Positions 47,038-55,535 of a stretch of 64,000 nt of DNA are shown one piece after another; the first letter of the stretch is position 1; each line of letters opens with the position of its first letter. The stretch is taken from contig CAIOHT010000132.1 in assembly GCA_903858185.1 (NCBI GenBank), positions 1 to 64,000 of the forward strand, given 5' to 3'. Below the pieces are notes generated by a model, which was not told the origin of the DNA, did no database searches, and worked only from the letters and a program-made list of their open reading frames with translations. Both the position numbers and the translations under genes were made by a program. This DNA is from an uncultured Caulobacterales bacterium. GTDB taxonomy: Bacteria; Pseudomonadota; Alphaproteobacteria; Caulobacterales; Caulobacteraceae.

Positions 47038-47319
47038 ATGACCTCCGATATGCTCCGTAAGCTGCTCGTCGCCGGCGCCGCCGTCGCCGCTCTCTCCGTC
47101 GCCGCCTGCGGCAAGCCCGCTGAAAAGGCCGAAGACGCCGCCGCGACCGCCGACGCCGCCGCCGCTACGGCGACCGACGCCGCCGCGACCGCTGACGCCG
47201 CCGCCGCCGACGCTTCGAAGGCCGCTGCTGACGCCGCCGCCGCTCCGGCTGCTGACGCCGCCGCTGCTCCGGCCGCCGACGCTGCTGCTGCCCCGGCCGC
47301 CCCGGCGCCCGCGCAGTAA
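47038..47319 (+). CDS. Alanine-rich small lipoprotein
   Basis: The 93-residue protein has a lipoprotein signal ending LSVAAC at Cys23. The mature part is almost only Ala, Asp and Pro in short repeats (APAADAAA three times), ending APAPAQ. An entericidin-like membrane function is possible, but the low-complexity sequence supports no clear call. A strong terminator follows at 47351. Confidence 0.72.
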   Translation: MTSDMLRKLLVAGAAVAALSVAACGKPAEKAEDAAATADAAAATATDAAATADAAAADASKAAADAAAAPAADAAAAPAADAAAAPAAPAPAQ

Positions 47320-47350
47320 GACACGTCACGACGCTTCACGCGTTGTAAGG

Positions 47351-47385
47351 AAGGGCCGTCCTCCGGGGCGGCCCTTTTCTTTTTC
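47351..47385 (+). terminator. Intrinsic terminator after the Ala-rich lipoprotein gene
   Basis: AAGGGCCGTCC at 47351-47361 pairs with 47366-47376 (one G-T pair) around TCCG, followed by TTTTCTTTTT. It lies 32 bases after the lipoprotein stop and only nine bases before the mnmC start. Confidence 0.9.
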
Positions 47386-47393
47386 CGGTTCAG

Positions 47394-49208
47394 ATGACGT
47401 CAGACGAGACCCGCGCCGCCGATCCCGCCCTGGTCTGGGGTGAAGACGGCCTGCCGCGATCGGGCCGGTTCGGCGATGTCTACTTCTCGAGCGATGACGG
47501 GCTGGCCGAGACCCGCGCAGTGTTCCTGACCGGCTGCGGCCTGCCGGAGGCCTGGGCCGGCAGACGCCGGTTCGTCGTCGGTGAACTGGGGTTCGGGACG
47601 GGCCTGAACATTGCCGCCCTGCTCGATCTGTGGAGCCGCCACCGGCCTGCCGGCGGCAGGCTGAACATCTTCTCCATCGAAGCCTTCCCGGTATCGCGCG
47701 ATGACGCGGCGCGCGCGCTGGGGCGCTGGCCCGGGCTGGCCTCCGTCGCGGAGCGGATGCTGGCGCAGTGGCCAGGACGCGCGAACGGCTTCCACCGCCT
47801 TGACCTGCCCGAGCTCGGCGCGACGCTTGATCTTGCGGTGATGGATGTCGAGCGGGCGCTGGAGCAGTGGACCGGGCGTGCGGACGCCTGGTTCCTCGAC
47901 GGCTTCGCCCCGGCGACCAACCCACAGATGTGGAGCCAGCCCGTCTTCGACCGGATCGCCGCCGCCAGCGCGCCCGGGGCCAGGGTCGCCACCTTCACTG
48001 TGGCCGGCATCGTGCGGCGCGGTCTTCAGGCCGCGGGGTTCGCGGTCGAGAAGCAGCCCGGCCATGGCCGCAAGCGCGAACGTCTGGAGGCCGGGCTTTC
48101 CGGAGACCCCGCCATGGCGACGCCGTCGCCGACGGTGGCGATCCTCGGCGCGGGCATCGCCGGAGCTTCGCTGGCGCGGGCGTTCCGCCGCTTGGGCGTT
48201 GAGCCGGTCATCATCGACGCGGACGGGGCAGGAGCCGGCGCGTCCGGCAATCCCGCGGCGTTGGTCTCGCCCCGCCTGGACGCCGGGCTCGGCCCCTCAG
48301 CCGCCCTGCATGCGCAGGCCTTCGCCCACGCCGTCGACCTCTATGCGACCCTGCCCGCCGCCGTCATCGCCCGGGGCGCCCTTCAGCTGGAAGCCACGGC
48401 CCGGGATGCCGCGCGGTTCGATACCCTGGCCGGGGCCGATCTCTTCGAAGACGGAACGCTCGTGCGGCTGGATGAGGCGGGGGCCGGCGTCCGCCTCGGC
48501 GAGGATGCACCCGCCGGCCTCGATATCCGCGACGCGGTCGTGCTCGACCCGGCGGAGGCGCTGAAGGCATGGACCGGGCCGGTCTTGCTCGCGTCCGTAG
48601 ACCGGATCGAGTCCCGGGACGGACGCCAGGCCCTGATCGACGCCATGGGTGCGGTGCTCTGCACGGTCGATGTGGTCTGTATCGCCGGCGGCCACGCCAG
48701 CGCGACGTTCGCACCGGACCTGACCCTGCAGCCGATCCGCGGGCAGGCCAGCTGGACCCTCGACCCCGAACCGGCCGCCGCGGTCTCGAAGGGCGGCTAT
48801 GTCATCCCCCTGCGGGACGGCGGCGTGCTTTTCGGCGCCACCTTCGACCGTAATCGAACCGATACGGCGACCGCGCCGGACGATCATGACCGTAACCGCG
48901 CCCTGCTGGCCGAAACGCTGCCAGGACTCGCCGGGCGGATCGCCGGCCACGAACTGCTGGGGCGCGCCTCGATCCGGGCCGCGACGCGTGACCGCCTGCC
49001 GCTGGCCGGCCCGGTCCCGGAGACGCCAGGCTGGTTCATCCTGTCCGGGCTGGGCTCGCGCGGCTTCTCGACGGCGCCGCTGCTGGCCGAGCACGTTGCG
49101 GCCCTGGCGACCGGCGCCCCCTCACCGCTGCCCGCCGACCTGGCCGCACTCGTGGATCCCGCAAGGTTCGCCGCGCGAGCGCGTCGTCGCGCCTCGATCT
49201 GGCCGTAA
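47394..49208 (+). CDS. mnmC: Bifunctional tRNA modification enzyme MnmC
   Basis: MnmC completes the wobble-uridine modification mnm5(s2)U34 in tRNA. The N-terminal methyltransferase (MnmD) has the SAM loop GELGFGTGLN at residues 63-72 and WFLDGFAPATNPQMW. The C-terminal FAD oxidase starts with VAILGAGIAGASLARAFRRL near residue 248. The 604-residue length fits the full bifunctional form. The ATG at 47394 comes nine bases after a terminator T-tract and has no clear binding site, so its promoter must lie in or after that terminator. Confidence 0.93.
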   Translation: MTSDETRAADPALVWGEDGLPRSGRFGDVYFSSDDGLAETRAVFLTGCGLPEAWAGRRRFVVGELGFGTGLNIAALLDLWSRHRPAGGRLNIFSIEAFPVSRDDAARALGRWPGLASVAERMLAQWPGRANGFHRLDLPELGATLDLAVMDVERALEQWTGRADAWFLDGFAPATNPQMWSQPVFDRIAAASAPGARVATFTVAGIVRRGLQAAGFAVEKQPGHGRKRERLEAGLSGDPAMATPSPTVAILGAGIAGASLARAFRRLGVEPVIIDADGAGAGASGNPAALVSPRLDAGLGPSAALHAQAFAHAVDLYATLPAAVIARGALQLEATARDAARFDTLAGADLFEDGTLVRLDEAGAGVRLGEDAPAGLDIRDAVVLDPAEALKAWTGPVLLASVDRIESRDGRQALIDAMGAVLCTVDVVCIAGGHASATFAPDLTLQPIRGQASWTLDPEPAAAVSKGGYVIPLRDGGVLFGATFDRNRTDTATAPDDHDRNRALLAETLPGLAGRIAGHELLGRASIRAATRDRLPLAGPVPETPGWFILSGLGSRGFSTAPLLAEHVAALATGAPSPLPADLAALVDPARFAARARRRASIWP

Positions 49209-49259
49209 CATCCTGTCAGGATGTCGTCGGGATCGGGAACCGCTCGTCTGGAGACCGTG

Positions 49260-49679
49260 ATGAAAACACTGATCACTGCCTGCCTCATTGCCGGCCTCGC
49301 CCTGACTGCCGGCGCATCGGCGCTCGCGTCCGACGAAACATCCGGACCGGCCGCCAAACCTCCTGCGAAGAGAGCCTGCTTCTTCTCTCATCAGATCAAC
49401 GGCTGGCGGGAGGGCAGGTCCTCGCGGGACAATGTCGTCTATCTCGATGTCGGCGCGCGCGACGTCTATCGACTGGACACATTCGGCCCGTGCGATGGCC
49501 TGGACGAGGCGATCTCCATCGGTGTTGAAACCCGTGGCGGCGGCACAGCGATCTGCGACGGGCTCGACGTCACGCTGATCACGCAGTCCGGCGTCGGTCC
49601 CTATCGCTGCCCCGTGTCGAAAATCACGCGCCTGACGCCGGAAGAGATCAAGGCCCTGTCCGCGAGCAGGCGGCGCTGA
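49260..49679 (+). CDS. Small secreted protein (DUF6491-like)
   Basis: The 139-residue protein begins MKTLITACLIAGLALTAGASALA, a Sec signal peptide. The mature part has CFFSHQINGWREG, VYLDVGARDVYRLDTFGPCDGLDEA, and four cysteines likely forming disulfides (C at ACFF, PCDG, ICDG, YRCP). The R-x-V-Y/PC-x-x-L pattern resembles DUF6491. Function unknown. I chose the ATG at 49260 as the start of the signal. Confidence 0.68.
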   Translation: MKTLITACLIAGLALTAGASALASDETSGPAAKPPAKRACFFSHQINGWREGRSSRDNVVYLDVGARDVYRLDTFGPCDGLDEAISIGVETRGGGTAICDGLDVTLITQSGVGPYRCPVSKITRLTPEEIKALSASRRR

Positions 49680-49722
49680 CGCCACTTTCCGGCCCACCCC
49701 GCGAGGAGGGCCGGCTGAGCGC

Positions 49723-51096
49723 CTAGTGTTCGCGGCCCGAGCGCCAGAAGGTCTGCAGCAGCGGCTCCATCAGGTAGTCCAGCGCCGTCCGTTTGCGCAG
49801 CGGGATCAGGACCTCGACCGGCAGGCCGGCCTGCAGACCCGTCCGCGCCCCGCGAACCTTCCGGATTCGCTCCAGCTCCGCCGGCGGAACCGAGATTTCC
49901 GACCGGAAGAAGCGCTGGCCTGACTGCTCGTCAACAAAGCTGTCCGCCGAGAGCTTGGTCAGCTTGCCCTTCAGGATGGGCAGGTTGCGTTCGTGCAGCG
50001 AGGTGAAGCGGATCTGCGTTTCCTGGCCGAGCTTGAGATCATCGGCGTCGTTCGGCGCGACCATCGCCTGGATCACCAGGGCGCGGTCCTGGGGTACGAT
50101 CTCCATCAGCACATCGCCGGGGCCAACAACGCCGCCCACGGTAAAGACCTTGAGGCCGACGACCTTGCCGCTCTCGGGTGCGCGAACCGTCGCCCGGGCG
50201 AGCTGCTGGCGCATGGCGCTGAGCTTGGGTTGCAGCTCGTCGAGCCGGACGCCGACATCCCGTAGCTGGCCGGTGACTTCCTCGATCATCTGCCGATCAA
50301 GGGACAGCAGCTGCATGCGGGTTTCACCGACCGCTTCGCCGGAGCGGGCGATCTGGGCCCGATAGGAGCCGTCTTCGCCCGCCAGCGCCGCCTGGTTGCG
50401 CTCGAGCGCGCGAACCCGGTTGACCGGGGCATAGCCCTGGGCCGCCAGCTTGCGCATGCCGTCCAGTTCCTCGCCGATCAGGCGCTGTTGCTCGGCGTTG
50501 GCGTCCAGCTGGCGCTGGAAGCCAGTGACCTGTTCGGTCAGCTGGCCGATCCGCTGGCCCAGCACGCCGCGTTGCGCGGCGATGGCGTTGCGGCGAGCGT
50601 CGAACTGCTGCCGCTGCATGGTCATGGCTTCGGCGGCCAGGGCCACGTCTTCGGGCGGCAGCTTCCGGAATTCCGGTGGGGCGAAAAAGCTCGCGGCCTG
50701 GCGTCGTTCGGTATCGAGCCGGGCGCGTTGGGCCAGCAGGGTGAAGACCTCGCTCGTCGCCGCCCGCTCATTGGCGCGCAGGTCGCCGGCCGCAATCTCG
50801 ACCAGCATCTGGCCCTTGGCGACGGTCTGGCCCTCGATGACATGAATGCCGCTGACCAGTCCGCCTTCGCGGTGCTGGACGGTCTGGCGGTTGCCCGACA
50901 CCGCGATCACGCCCTGGGCATAGGCGCCGGCATCGAGGCGGGTAATTGCCGCCCATCCGAGAAACAGCACGAAGAAGGCGCCGGCCACGACCGCACCCCA
51001 GCGCAACTCTGTGCGGGGATCATCGCTCAGGCTGTCGGGCGTTGGCATGCTGGCCGCCGGACGGTCCAGCGAGATATCCGGATCGATGGCGGTCAT
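49723..51096 (-). CDS. Type I secretion membrane fusion protein (HlyD family)
   Basis: The 457-residue protein has one N-terminal helix (~33-53), long coiled-coil helices (~100-300) and the conserved C-terminal IRFTSLHERNLPILKGKLTKLS and EVLIPLRKRTALDYLMEPL. It bridges the inner-membrane ABC transporter to an outer-membrane channel for export of RTX-type substrates. Its start overlaps the stop of the ABC gene by four bases (ATGA). No TolC gene is adjacent. Confidence 0.92.
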   Translation of the reverse strand: MTAIDPDISLDRPAASMPTPDSLSDDPRTELRWGAVVAGAFFVLFLGWAAITRLDAGAYAQGVIAVSGNRQTVQHREGGLVSGIHVIEGQTVAKGQMLVEIAAGDLRANERAATSEVFTLLAQRARLDTERRQAASFFAPPEFRKLPPEDVALAAEAMTMQRQQFDARRNAIAAQRGVLGQRIGQLTEQVTGFQRQLDANAEQQRLIGEELDGMRKLAAQGYAPVNRVRALERNQAALAGEDGSYRAQIARSGEAVGETRMQLLSLDRQMIEEVTGQLRDVGVRLDELQPKLSAMRQQLARATVRAPESGKVVGLKVFTVGGVVGPGDVLMEIVPQDRALVIQAMVAPNDADDLKLGQETQIRFTSLHERNLPILKGKLTKLSADSFVDEQSGQRFFRSEISVPPAELERIRKVRGARTGLQAGLPVEVLIPLRKRTALDYLMEPLLQTFWRSGREH

Positions 51097-52838
51097 TGCT
51101 GGGCCTTCAGCTCGACGAGGTTGGTGCTCTGCGCGGGCCGGCCGCCGCCGGTCATCGCCGCCAGCACCTCGGCGCGCGGCCCGAACCGCTCGACGACGCC
51201 GTCGCGCAGGACCAGCAGTTTATCCGCCGACGACAGCACCCCGGTGCGGTGGGCGATGATGATGATGGAAGCGCCGCGGGCCTTGGCGCTGGCCAGCGCG
51301 TTGGCGAGGGCCAGTTCACCCTCCGCGTCGAGGCAGGAATTCGGCTCGTCGAGCACCAGCAGGGCGGGATCGCCATAGAGGGCGCGCGCCAGCGCCACCC
51401 GCTGACCCTGTCCGGCGGACAATCCCCGCCCCCCGTGAGCCAGGACCGTGTCGTAGCCATTGGGCAGCTTCAGGATCATATCGTGCACGCCGGCCACCTG
51501 GGCGGCGGCGACGGCGGCGGCGTCGATGGCGACCGGGTCCTCGCCACGCCAGATGGCGAAGCGGGAGATATTGTCACGGACCGTGCCGGCGATCAGGGCG
51601 TTGTCCTGCGGCAGATAGCCGATGTGACGGCCGAGGCGGTCGGGGTCCCAGTCGGCGAGATTGGCGCCGTCCAGCCGCACGACCCCGGCATCTGGCGTCA
51701 GGGCTCCGACGGCCAGCCTGGCCAGGGTGCTCTTGCCGGCGCCGCTGGGGCCGACCACGCCGACGACCTCGCCGACCTCAACGGCGAAGGAGACGCCCTT
51801 GAGCACGAGGGCGTCCGAGCCCGGCGCGCGCTGCGCGACCTTGTCGAACCGCAGGGCGCCCTTCGGGTCCGGCAGCTGGGTGCGCGGCGTTTCCGGCCCG
51901 GCCGACGCGAACAGTTCGGCGAGGGTCTTCAGGGCGCCGCGCGCCTGGACGACCGTGCCCCAGGAGCCGACCACCTGTTCGACGGGCTGCAGGGCGCGGC
52001 TCATCAGGATCGAGGCGGCGATGATGGCGCCGGCGGAAATCTGGCGTTCAACCGCCAGCCAGGCGCCGAGGCCAAGGGCGGCAGACTGCAGGAACAGCCG
52101 CAGGAACTTGGTGCCGGCGGCATAGCCGCCGCCGGTGAACTGGGCCTGACCGGCCAGGCTGAGGCCGGTGCGTCGATCGGCAAGCTGGCGTTCGCGCAGG
52201 GCCCCGCGCATGCCCAGCGCCCGGACGATGTCGGCATTCTGGGCGGCGGCCTCCTGGGATGCGTACGCGGAGTTCGTCGCCTTCATCGCGTCCTGCGACT
52301 TCGACTTGGTCGAGCGCTCGTTGAACAGCGCCAGTCCGACCAGCAGCACCCCGCCGAACACCGTGAGGGCGCCGAGCGCCGGGTGCAGCAGGAAGGCGAT
52401 CGCCACGTAGATCGGCGTCCAGGGGGCGTCGAGGAACCCGAGGGCGGCCGGGCCGGAGATCGCCTGACGCAGGACGTCAAACTCGCGCATGCCGAGGATC
52501 GGGGCGCCGGGGGCGCTGCGTTCCATCAGCCTTTCGAGCAGCGGGCCGGCGAGCTGTTTGTCGAGGCGCAGGCTCGCCCGCACCAGCAGGCGGGCCCTCA
52601 GGGCGTCGAGCGCGGCCAGGGTGGCGAGGGCGAAGGCCACCACCAGGGTGATGAAGCCCAGCGTCACCAGGCCCCCGGTCGGCACGACGCGGTCATAGAC
52701 CTGCAGCATGTAGATCGACGGCGTCAGGAAGAGCAGATTCAGCAGGCCGCTGAACACGGCGATGCCGATGAAGTGCGGTCGGCAAGCCCGGAAGGCCGCC
52801 GCCATCGGTGCGGGCATATCAATGCTCAGAATCTTCAC
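51093..52838 (-). CDS. Type I secretion system permease/ATPase (PrtD/HlyB family)
   Basis: The 581-residue ABC protein has a six-helix membrane part (residues ~10-300) and a nucleotide-binding domain with Walker A GPSGAGKST, signature LSAGQGQR and Walker B LLVLDEPN. No N-terminal C39 peptidase domain is present, so it belongs with RTX/metalloprotease exporters rather than bacteriocin exporters. The GTG at 52838 has AAGGGCGG upstream, and an ATG at 52820 is an alternative. A candidate substrate is the RTX protein at the start of the window, 50 kb away. Confidence 0.92.
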   Translation of the reverse strand: MKILSIDMPAPMAAAFRACRPHFIGIAVFSGLLNLLFLTPSIYMLQVYDRVVPTGGLVTLGFITLVVAFALATLAALDALRARLLVRASLRLDKQLAGPLLERLMERSAPGAPILGMREFDVLRQAISGPAALGFLDAPWTPIYVAIAFLLHPALGALTVFGGVLLVGLALFNERSTKSKSQDAMKATNSAYASQEAAAQNADIVRALGMRGALRERQLADRRTGLSLAGQAQFTGGGYAAGTKFLRLFLQSAALGLGAWLAVERQISAGAIIAASILMSRALQPVEQVVGSWGTVVQARGALKTLAELFASAGPETPRTQLPDPKGALRFDKVAQRAPGSDALVLKGVSFAVEVGEVVGVVGPSGAGKSTLARLAVGALTPDAGVVRLDGANLADWDPDRLGRHIGYLPQDNALIAGTVRDNISRFAIWRGEDPVAIDAAAVAAAQVAGVHDMILKLPNGYDTVLAHGGRGLSAGQGQRVALARALYGDPALLVLDEPNSCLDAEGELALANALASAKARGASIIIIAHRTGVLSSADKLLVLRDGVVERFGPRAEVLAAMTGGGRPAQSTNLVELKAQQ

Positions 52839-52982
52839 GGCCCGCCCTTTTTGGGAATGCGCATCACACGCAAGCAATCCTTATTCCACATGCCGTGCGC
52901 GTCCAATCCGTCAATCTCTATTCGTCACAGGGTTAACAAGGGGGATGGACGAAAGCCGTCGTCGGCATTTACCTCTGCGTTC

Positions 52983-53753
52983 ATGGGTGAACAACACGAC
53001 CCGTTGGCGATAGAGCGGCTTACCCCGCGTGAGCGGGAATGCCTCCGGCTGGTCGCAGAACATCTCCATTCCAAGGAGATCGCCCGGCGACTGAGCATCT
53101 CCCAGCACACCGTTGACGGCCACCTGAACGAGGCGCGCAGACGTCTCGGCGTGTCCAGCCGCCGCCACGCCGCCCGCCTTCTGCGCGACTGGGAAAGCGG
53201 CCACCCCCCCCTCAATGATCTAGGGGGCGCCACACCGGGGATAGTCGTCCTGCCCGATGACCCGTCAGCCTTGACGCAATTGCTGCGGGAGGCGGGCTAT
53301 GGACGACATCAAGGACTTCAAGGATCAGGCGACCTGGGACGTGGGAGTCCCGCCGATCATAGAACCGGCGGTGGAGCCGGAACTCTGGAACGCGGCAGCG
53401 GATATGCCGGTGTGGACCTGGAGCCAGCTGGAGGACGCGCTGAGCGAGCTGGCGGCGAGCCGGCAACAGCACGACATGATCGAGAACCTGGTCTCGGCGA
53501 CGCGCAAGCAGGCCCGGTACCTTCCGTCAGGGCATATCCTGAAGGAGATCCTCTGCATCGCCTGGGTGATCGCGGACGAGACCTTCAAGGGCGGTCGCGA
53601 GGAGGGCTCCTCCATGACCTGAGCCCCGTCAGCCGACTGGCGCTGATCATCGGCGCCGCGATCCTGGCCGCCCTGTTGCTAAGCGGCGTCGTCGTTGCGA
53701 GCCACCAGTTCGCCTACGTCGTTCAGCAGCTCATGTCCGGCCCGGACAGATAA
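52983..53753 (+). CDS. LuxR-type HTH regulator with C-terminal membrane segment
   Basis: The 256-codon frame starts with a LuxR-type HTH (residues ~13-70: LTPRERECLRLVAEHLHSKEI, then SQHTVDGHLNEARRRLG) and ends with a transmembrane helix (SRLALIIGAAILAALLLSGVVV) near residue 220. HTH-linker-membrane-segment proteins of this kind occur in alphaproteobacteria. The middle (residues ~106-210) is unusual: this frame reads as low-complexity Gly/Arg/Glu sequence, while a +1 frame over the same bases looks strongly coding. Whether the protein is one chain is therefore uncertain. It lies directly upstream of module B. Confidence 0.6.
   Translation: MGEQHDPLAIERLTPRERECLRLVAEHLHSKEIARRLSISQHTVDGHLNEARRRLGVSSRRHAARLLRDWESGHPPLNDLGGATPGIVVLPDDPSALTQLLREAGYGRHQGLQGSGDLGRGSPADHRTGGGAGTLERGSGYAGVDLEPAGGRAERAGGEPATARHDREPGLGDAQAGPVPSVRAYPEGDPLHRLGDRGRDLQGRSRGGLLHDLSPVSRLALIIGAAILAALLLSGVVVASHQFAYVVQQLMSGPDR
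53299..53622 (+). CDS. 107-aa ORF nested in another frame of the LuxR-type gene
   Basis: The frame begins MDDIKDFKDQATWDVGVPPI and ends GGREEGSSMT. Codons have the G/C-rich third positions typical of real genes here, and the ATG has GGGAGG about seven bases upstream. The sequence contains a helical WTWSQLEDALSELAASRQQH and LKEILCIAWVIADETF. It lies entirely inside the frame of the LuxR-type gene. Either it is a separate protein, or an indel has split one protein into pieces. No family is recognised. Confidence 0.55.
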   Translation: MDDIKDFKDQATWDVGVPPIIEPAVEPELWNAAADMPVWTWSQLEDALSELAASRQQHDMIENLVSATRKQARYLPSGHILKEILCIAWVIADETFKGGREEGSSMT

Positions 53754-53800
53754 CCGGGACCCGAGGGTCCCACATCCCATCGACAATTTCACGGAACCGG

Positions 53801-53820
53801 CGCGCCGACCCTTCGGCGCG
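53801..53820. promoter_or_regulatory. 8-bp hairpin upstream of the module B first gene
   Basis: CGCGCCGA at 53801-53808 pairs with TCGGCGCG at 53813-53820, loop CCCT, 17 bases before the ATG at 53838. GGGAGGAG at 53824-53831 lies just after it and remains accessible. It may end the upstream transcript or shape the module B leader. Confidence 0.4.
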
Positions 53821-53837
53821 GACGGGAGGAGCTTGCC

Positions 53838-54191
53838 ATGAAGCGTAAAATTCTCGGCCATCAGGTGGCCGACCAGCTGTTCGCCGCCGAAGCCGCCATC
53901 GACAGCGCCCTGTCGGCCGTCGCCACGCTGACCGCCATGCTGCCCAACGCCCGTATCGAGGCGCGCCTGTCGGCTGTCGTGGGCCAGGGCGTCTTCGACC
54001 GGTCCTGCCAGACCATCGCCGCCCTGACCGAGGCGCGGCGGGGCATCATCGAAACCCACCACGAACTGACCCGCGTCCAGCACAGCATCGGACTGGGCGG
54101 CGTGGCCCTCGGCGGCCACGACAAGCCGGATGAGAACGAACCTCCCCTCGAGGGCCGTCTGCGGACCGTGGCCGGAGCCCGCGCCGCCTGA
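53838..54191 (+). CDS. Module B first gene: small helical protein, paralogue of 9820-10161
   Basis: The 117-residue soluble helical protein begins MKRKILGHQVADQLFAAEAA. It contains LSAVVG and the pattern TEARRGIIETHHELTRVQHSIG, which align with the module A protein at the same positions. GGGAGGAG precedes the ATG by ~7 bases. It is followed after 63 bp by a small membrane protein gene, as in module A. Family unknown. Confidence 0.7.
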   Translation: MKRKILGHQVADQLFAAEAAIDSALSAVATLTAMLPNARIEARLSAVVGQGVFDRSCQTIAALTEARRGIIETHHELTRVQHSIGLGGVALGGHDKPDENEPPLEGRLRTVAGARAA

Positions 54192-54221
54192 GGCTTACGC
54201 TGACCCCGGTTATAGGGTGAG

Positions 54222-54256
54222 ATGGCCGGAGCAACCTGCAGGGGTGTTCCGGCCAT
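54222..54256 (+). promoter_or_regulatory. Perfect 9-bp hairpin covering the start of the module B membrane gene
   Basis: ATGGCCGGA at 54222-54230 is the reverse complement of TCCGGCCAT at 54248-54256, so the first two bases of the ATG at 54255 are in the stem. The 17-nt loop contains CAGGGGTG, the likely ribosome-binding site. Module A has an equivalent structure at 10187-10224. Confidence 0.6.
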
Positions 54257-54680
54257 GTTTCAGACAACCGCGTCACAGATCGGTCTGGTGGTCACCACGC
54301 TCATCTGCCTGTTCGCCGCCTGGGCCGGGGGGCGCGAGCAAAGGACGATCGCCGCCATCGTCATGATCGGCTGGATCGCCTCGGCCGCGGCGGAAGATCG
54401 CAGCTTCCGGAATCCGCAGTACGTCACCCTGGCGCTGGACGGCCTGCTGACCGTCGTCTTCGCGACGCTCGCGGTGCGGTGGCGGGCGACGTGGCTGATG
54501 GGCCTCGCCGCCTTCCAGATCCTGACGACCGCGACCCATTTCGCGATGATCCTCGATCCGCGCATCTGGCCCCGCGCCTCGATCACCGCCTACCTGGTGT
54601 GGAGCTACGCGGTGCTGGCCTGCGTCGCCTGGGGCGGCGTCGAGGGGCTGCTGGATCGCCGGCGCCCTAGAGCCCGGTGA
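54255..54680 (+). CDS. Module B second gene: small multi-pass membrane protein, counterpart of 10224-10661
   Basis: The 141-residue protein has four helices (about residues 8-24, 30-46, 56-75 and 78-132) and ends in Arg-rich RRRPRAR. Size, topology, the ALDGLLTVVFATLAVRW segment and the position 63 bp after the small helical gene correspond to module A. An ATG at 54222 in frame would add eleven residues. It overlaps the convergent enoyl-CoA hydratase gene by 14 bp. Function unknown. Confidence 0.68.
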   Translation: MFQTTASQIGLVVTTLICLFAAWAGGREQRTIAAIVMIGWIASAAAEDRSFRNPQYVTLALDGLLTVVFATLAVRWRATWLMGLAAFQILTTATHFAMILDPRIWPRASITAYLVWSYAVLACVAWGGVEGLLDRRRPRAR

Positions 54681-55476
54681 AGGCCGGCGCCCGCTTCTCG
54701 ACGTAGTGGGCCACGCCCTCCTTGAAGTCGGCAGAGGTGAAGCTGTCCTGCATGTCGCCATTGGCCGCCTCGATGGCGTCGCCCAGGCCCTGGAACTGCG
54801 CATTCCAGATCTCGCGCTTCATCACCCGCATCGAGCGCGGCGAAACCTCGGTCGCCAGCATGCGGGCGTAGGCCATGACCTCGTCCATGAAGCCGTCGGC
54901 CGCGATCGCGCGGTTGACCAGACCGATGCGCTCGGCCTCCGCCGCGCTCACCCGGCGGGCGGAGAACAACAGGTCGGCCGCGTGGGCGAACCCGACCAGC
55001 CGCGGCAGCAACCAGCTGATCCCGTGCTCTGCGATCAGGCCGCGCCGCGAGAAGGCCGTGGTGAACACGGCGGTGTCCGACGCAAACCGGATGTCGGTAT
55101 AGAGCGCCATGACCATGCCCAGGCCCGCGCAGGCGCCGTTGATCGCCCCGATGATCGGCTTGGGCACGCTGGGGAAGTAGGAATAGGTCTTGCCGAAGTC
55201 CTCCCGGGCCTCCGGATCGAATGGACCGTCGGCGACGGCCGCCCGTGTCCCCGCGCCGATGCCCTGCAGCGCATTCATGTCGGCCCCGGCGCAGAATCCG
55301 CGGCCCGCGCCGGTCAGGACGATGACCCGCACGGCCGGATCGTCGCTCGCCGCCCGCATCGCGGCCCGTACCTCGACATGCATCTGGCCGGTCCAGGCGT
55401 TCAGCCGGTCGGGCCGGTTGAGGGTCACCACCGCGACGCCGTCCTCGACCTGATAGAGAATGTCCTGATAGCTCAT
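54667..55476 (-). CDS. Enoyl-CoA hydratase/isomerase family protein
   Basis: The 269-residue crotonase-fold protein begins YQDILYQVEDGVAVVTLNRPDRLNAW. It has the oxyanion motif GAGRGFCAGADMNAL and the second GAINGACAGLGMVMAL. Hydratases hydrate trans-2-enoyl-CoA in beta-oxidation; other members do isomerisation or lyase reactions. GGGAGG precedes the ATG at 55476. It is divergent from a second crotonase gene at 55536. Confidence 0.9.
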   Translation of the reverse strand: MSYQDILYQVEDGVAVVTLNRPDRLNAWTGQMHVEVRAAMRAASDDPAVRVIVLTGAGRGFCAGADMNALQGIGAGTRAAVADGPFDPEAREDFGKTYSYFPSVPKPIIGAINGACAGLGMVMALYTDIRFASDTAVFTTAFSRRGLIAEHGISWLLPRLVGFAHAADLLFSARRVSAAEAERIGLVNRAIAADGFMDEVMAYARMLATEVSPRSMRVMKREIWNAQFQGLGDAIEAANGDMQDSFTSADFKEGVAHYVEKRAPAFTGL

Positions 55477-55535
55477 GGCGACCTCCCGTTTTTCTTTCAC
55501 GGGAGCCTAGCCCAGGATCAGCGGGAGTCGAGGCG

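Noticed and set aside
50946..52982. Two-kilobase extension in frame with the LuxR-type gene
   Set aside because: It is a shadow of the type I secretion ATPase gene on the other strand.
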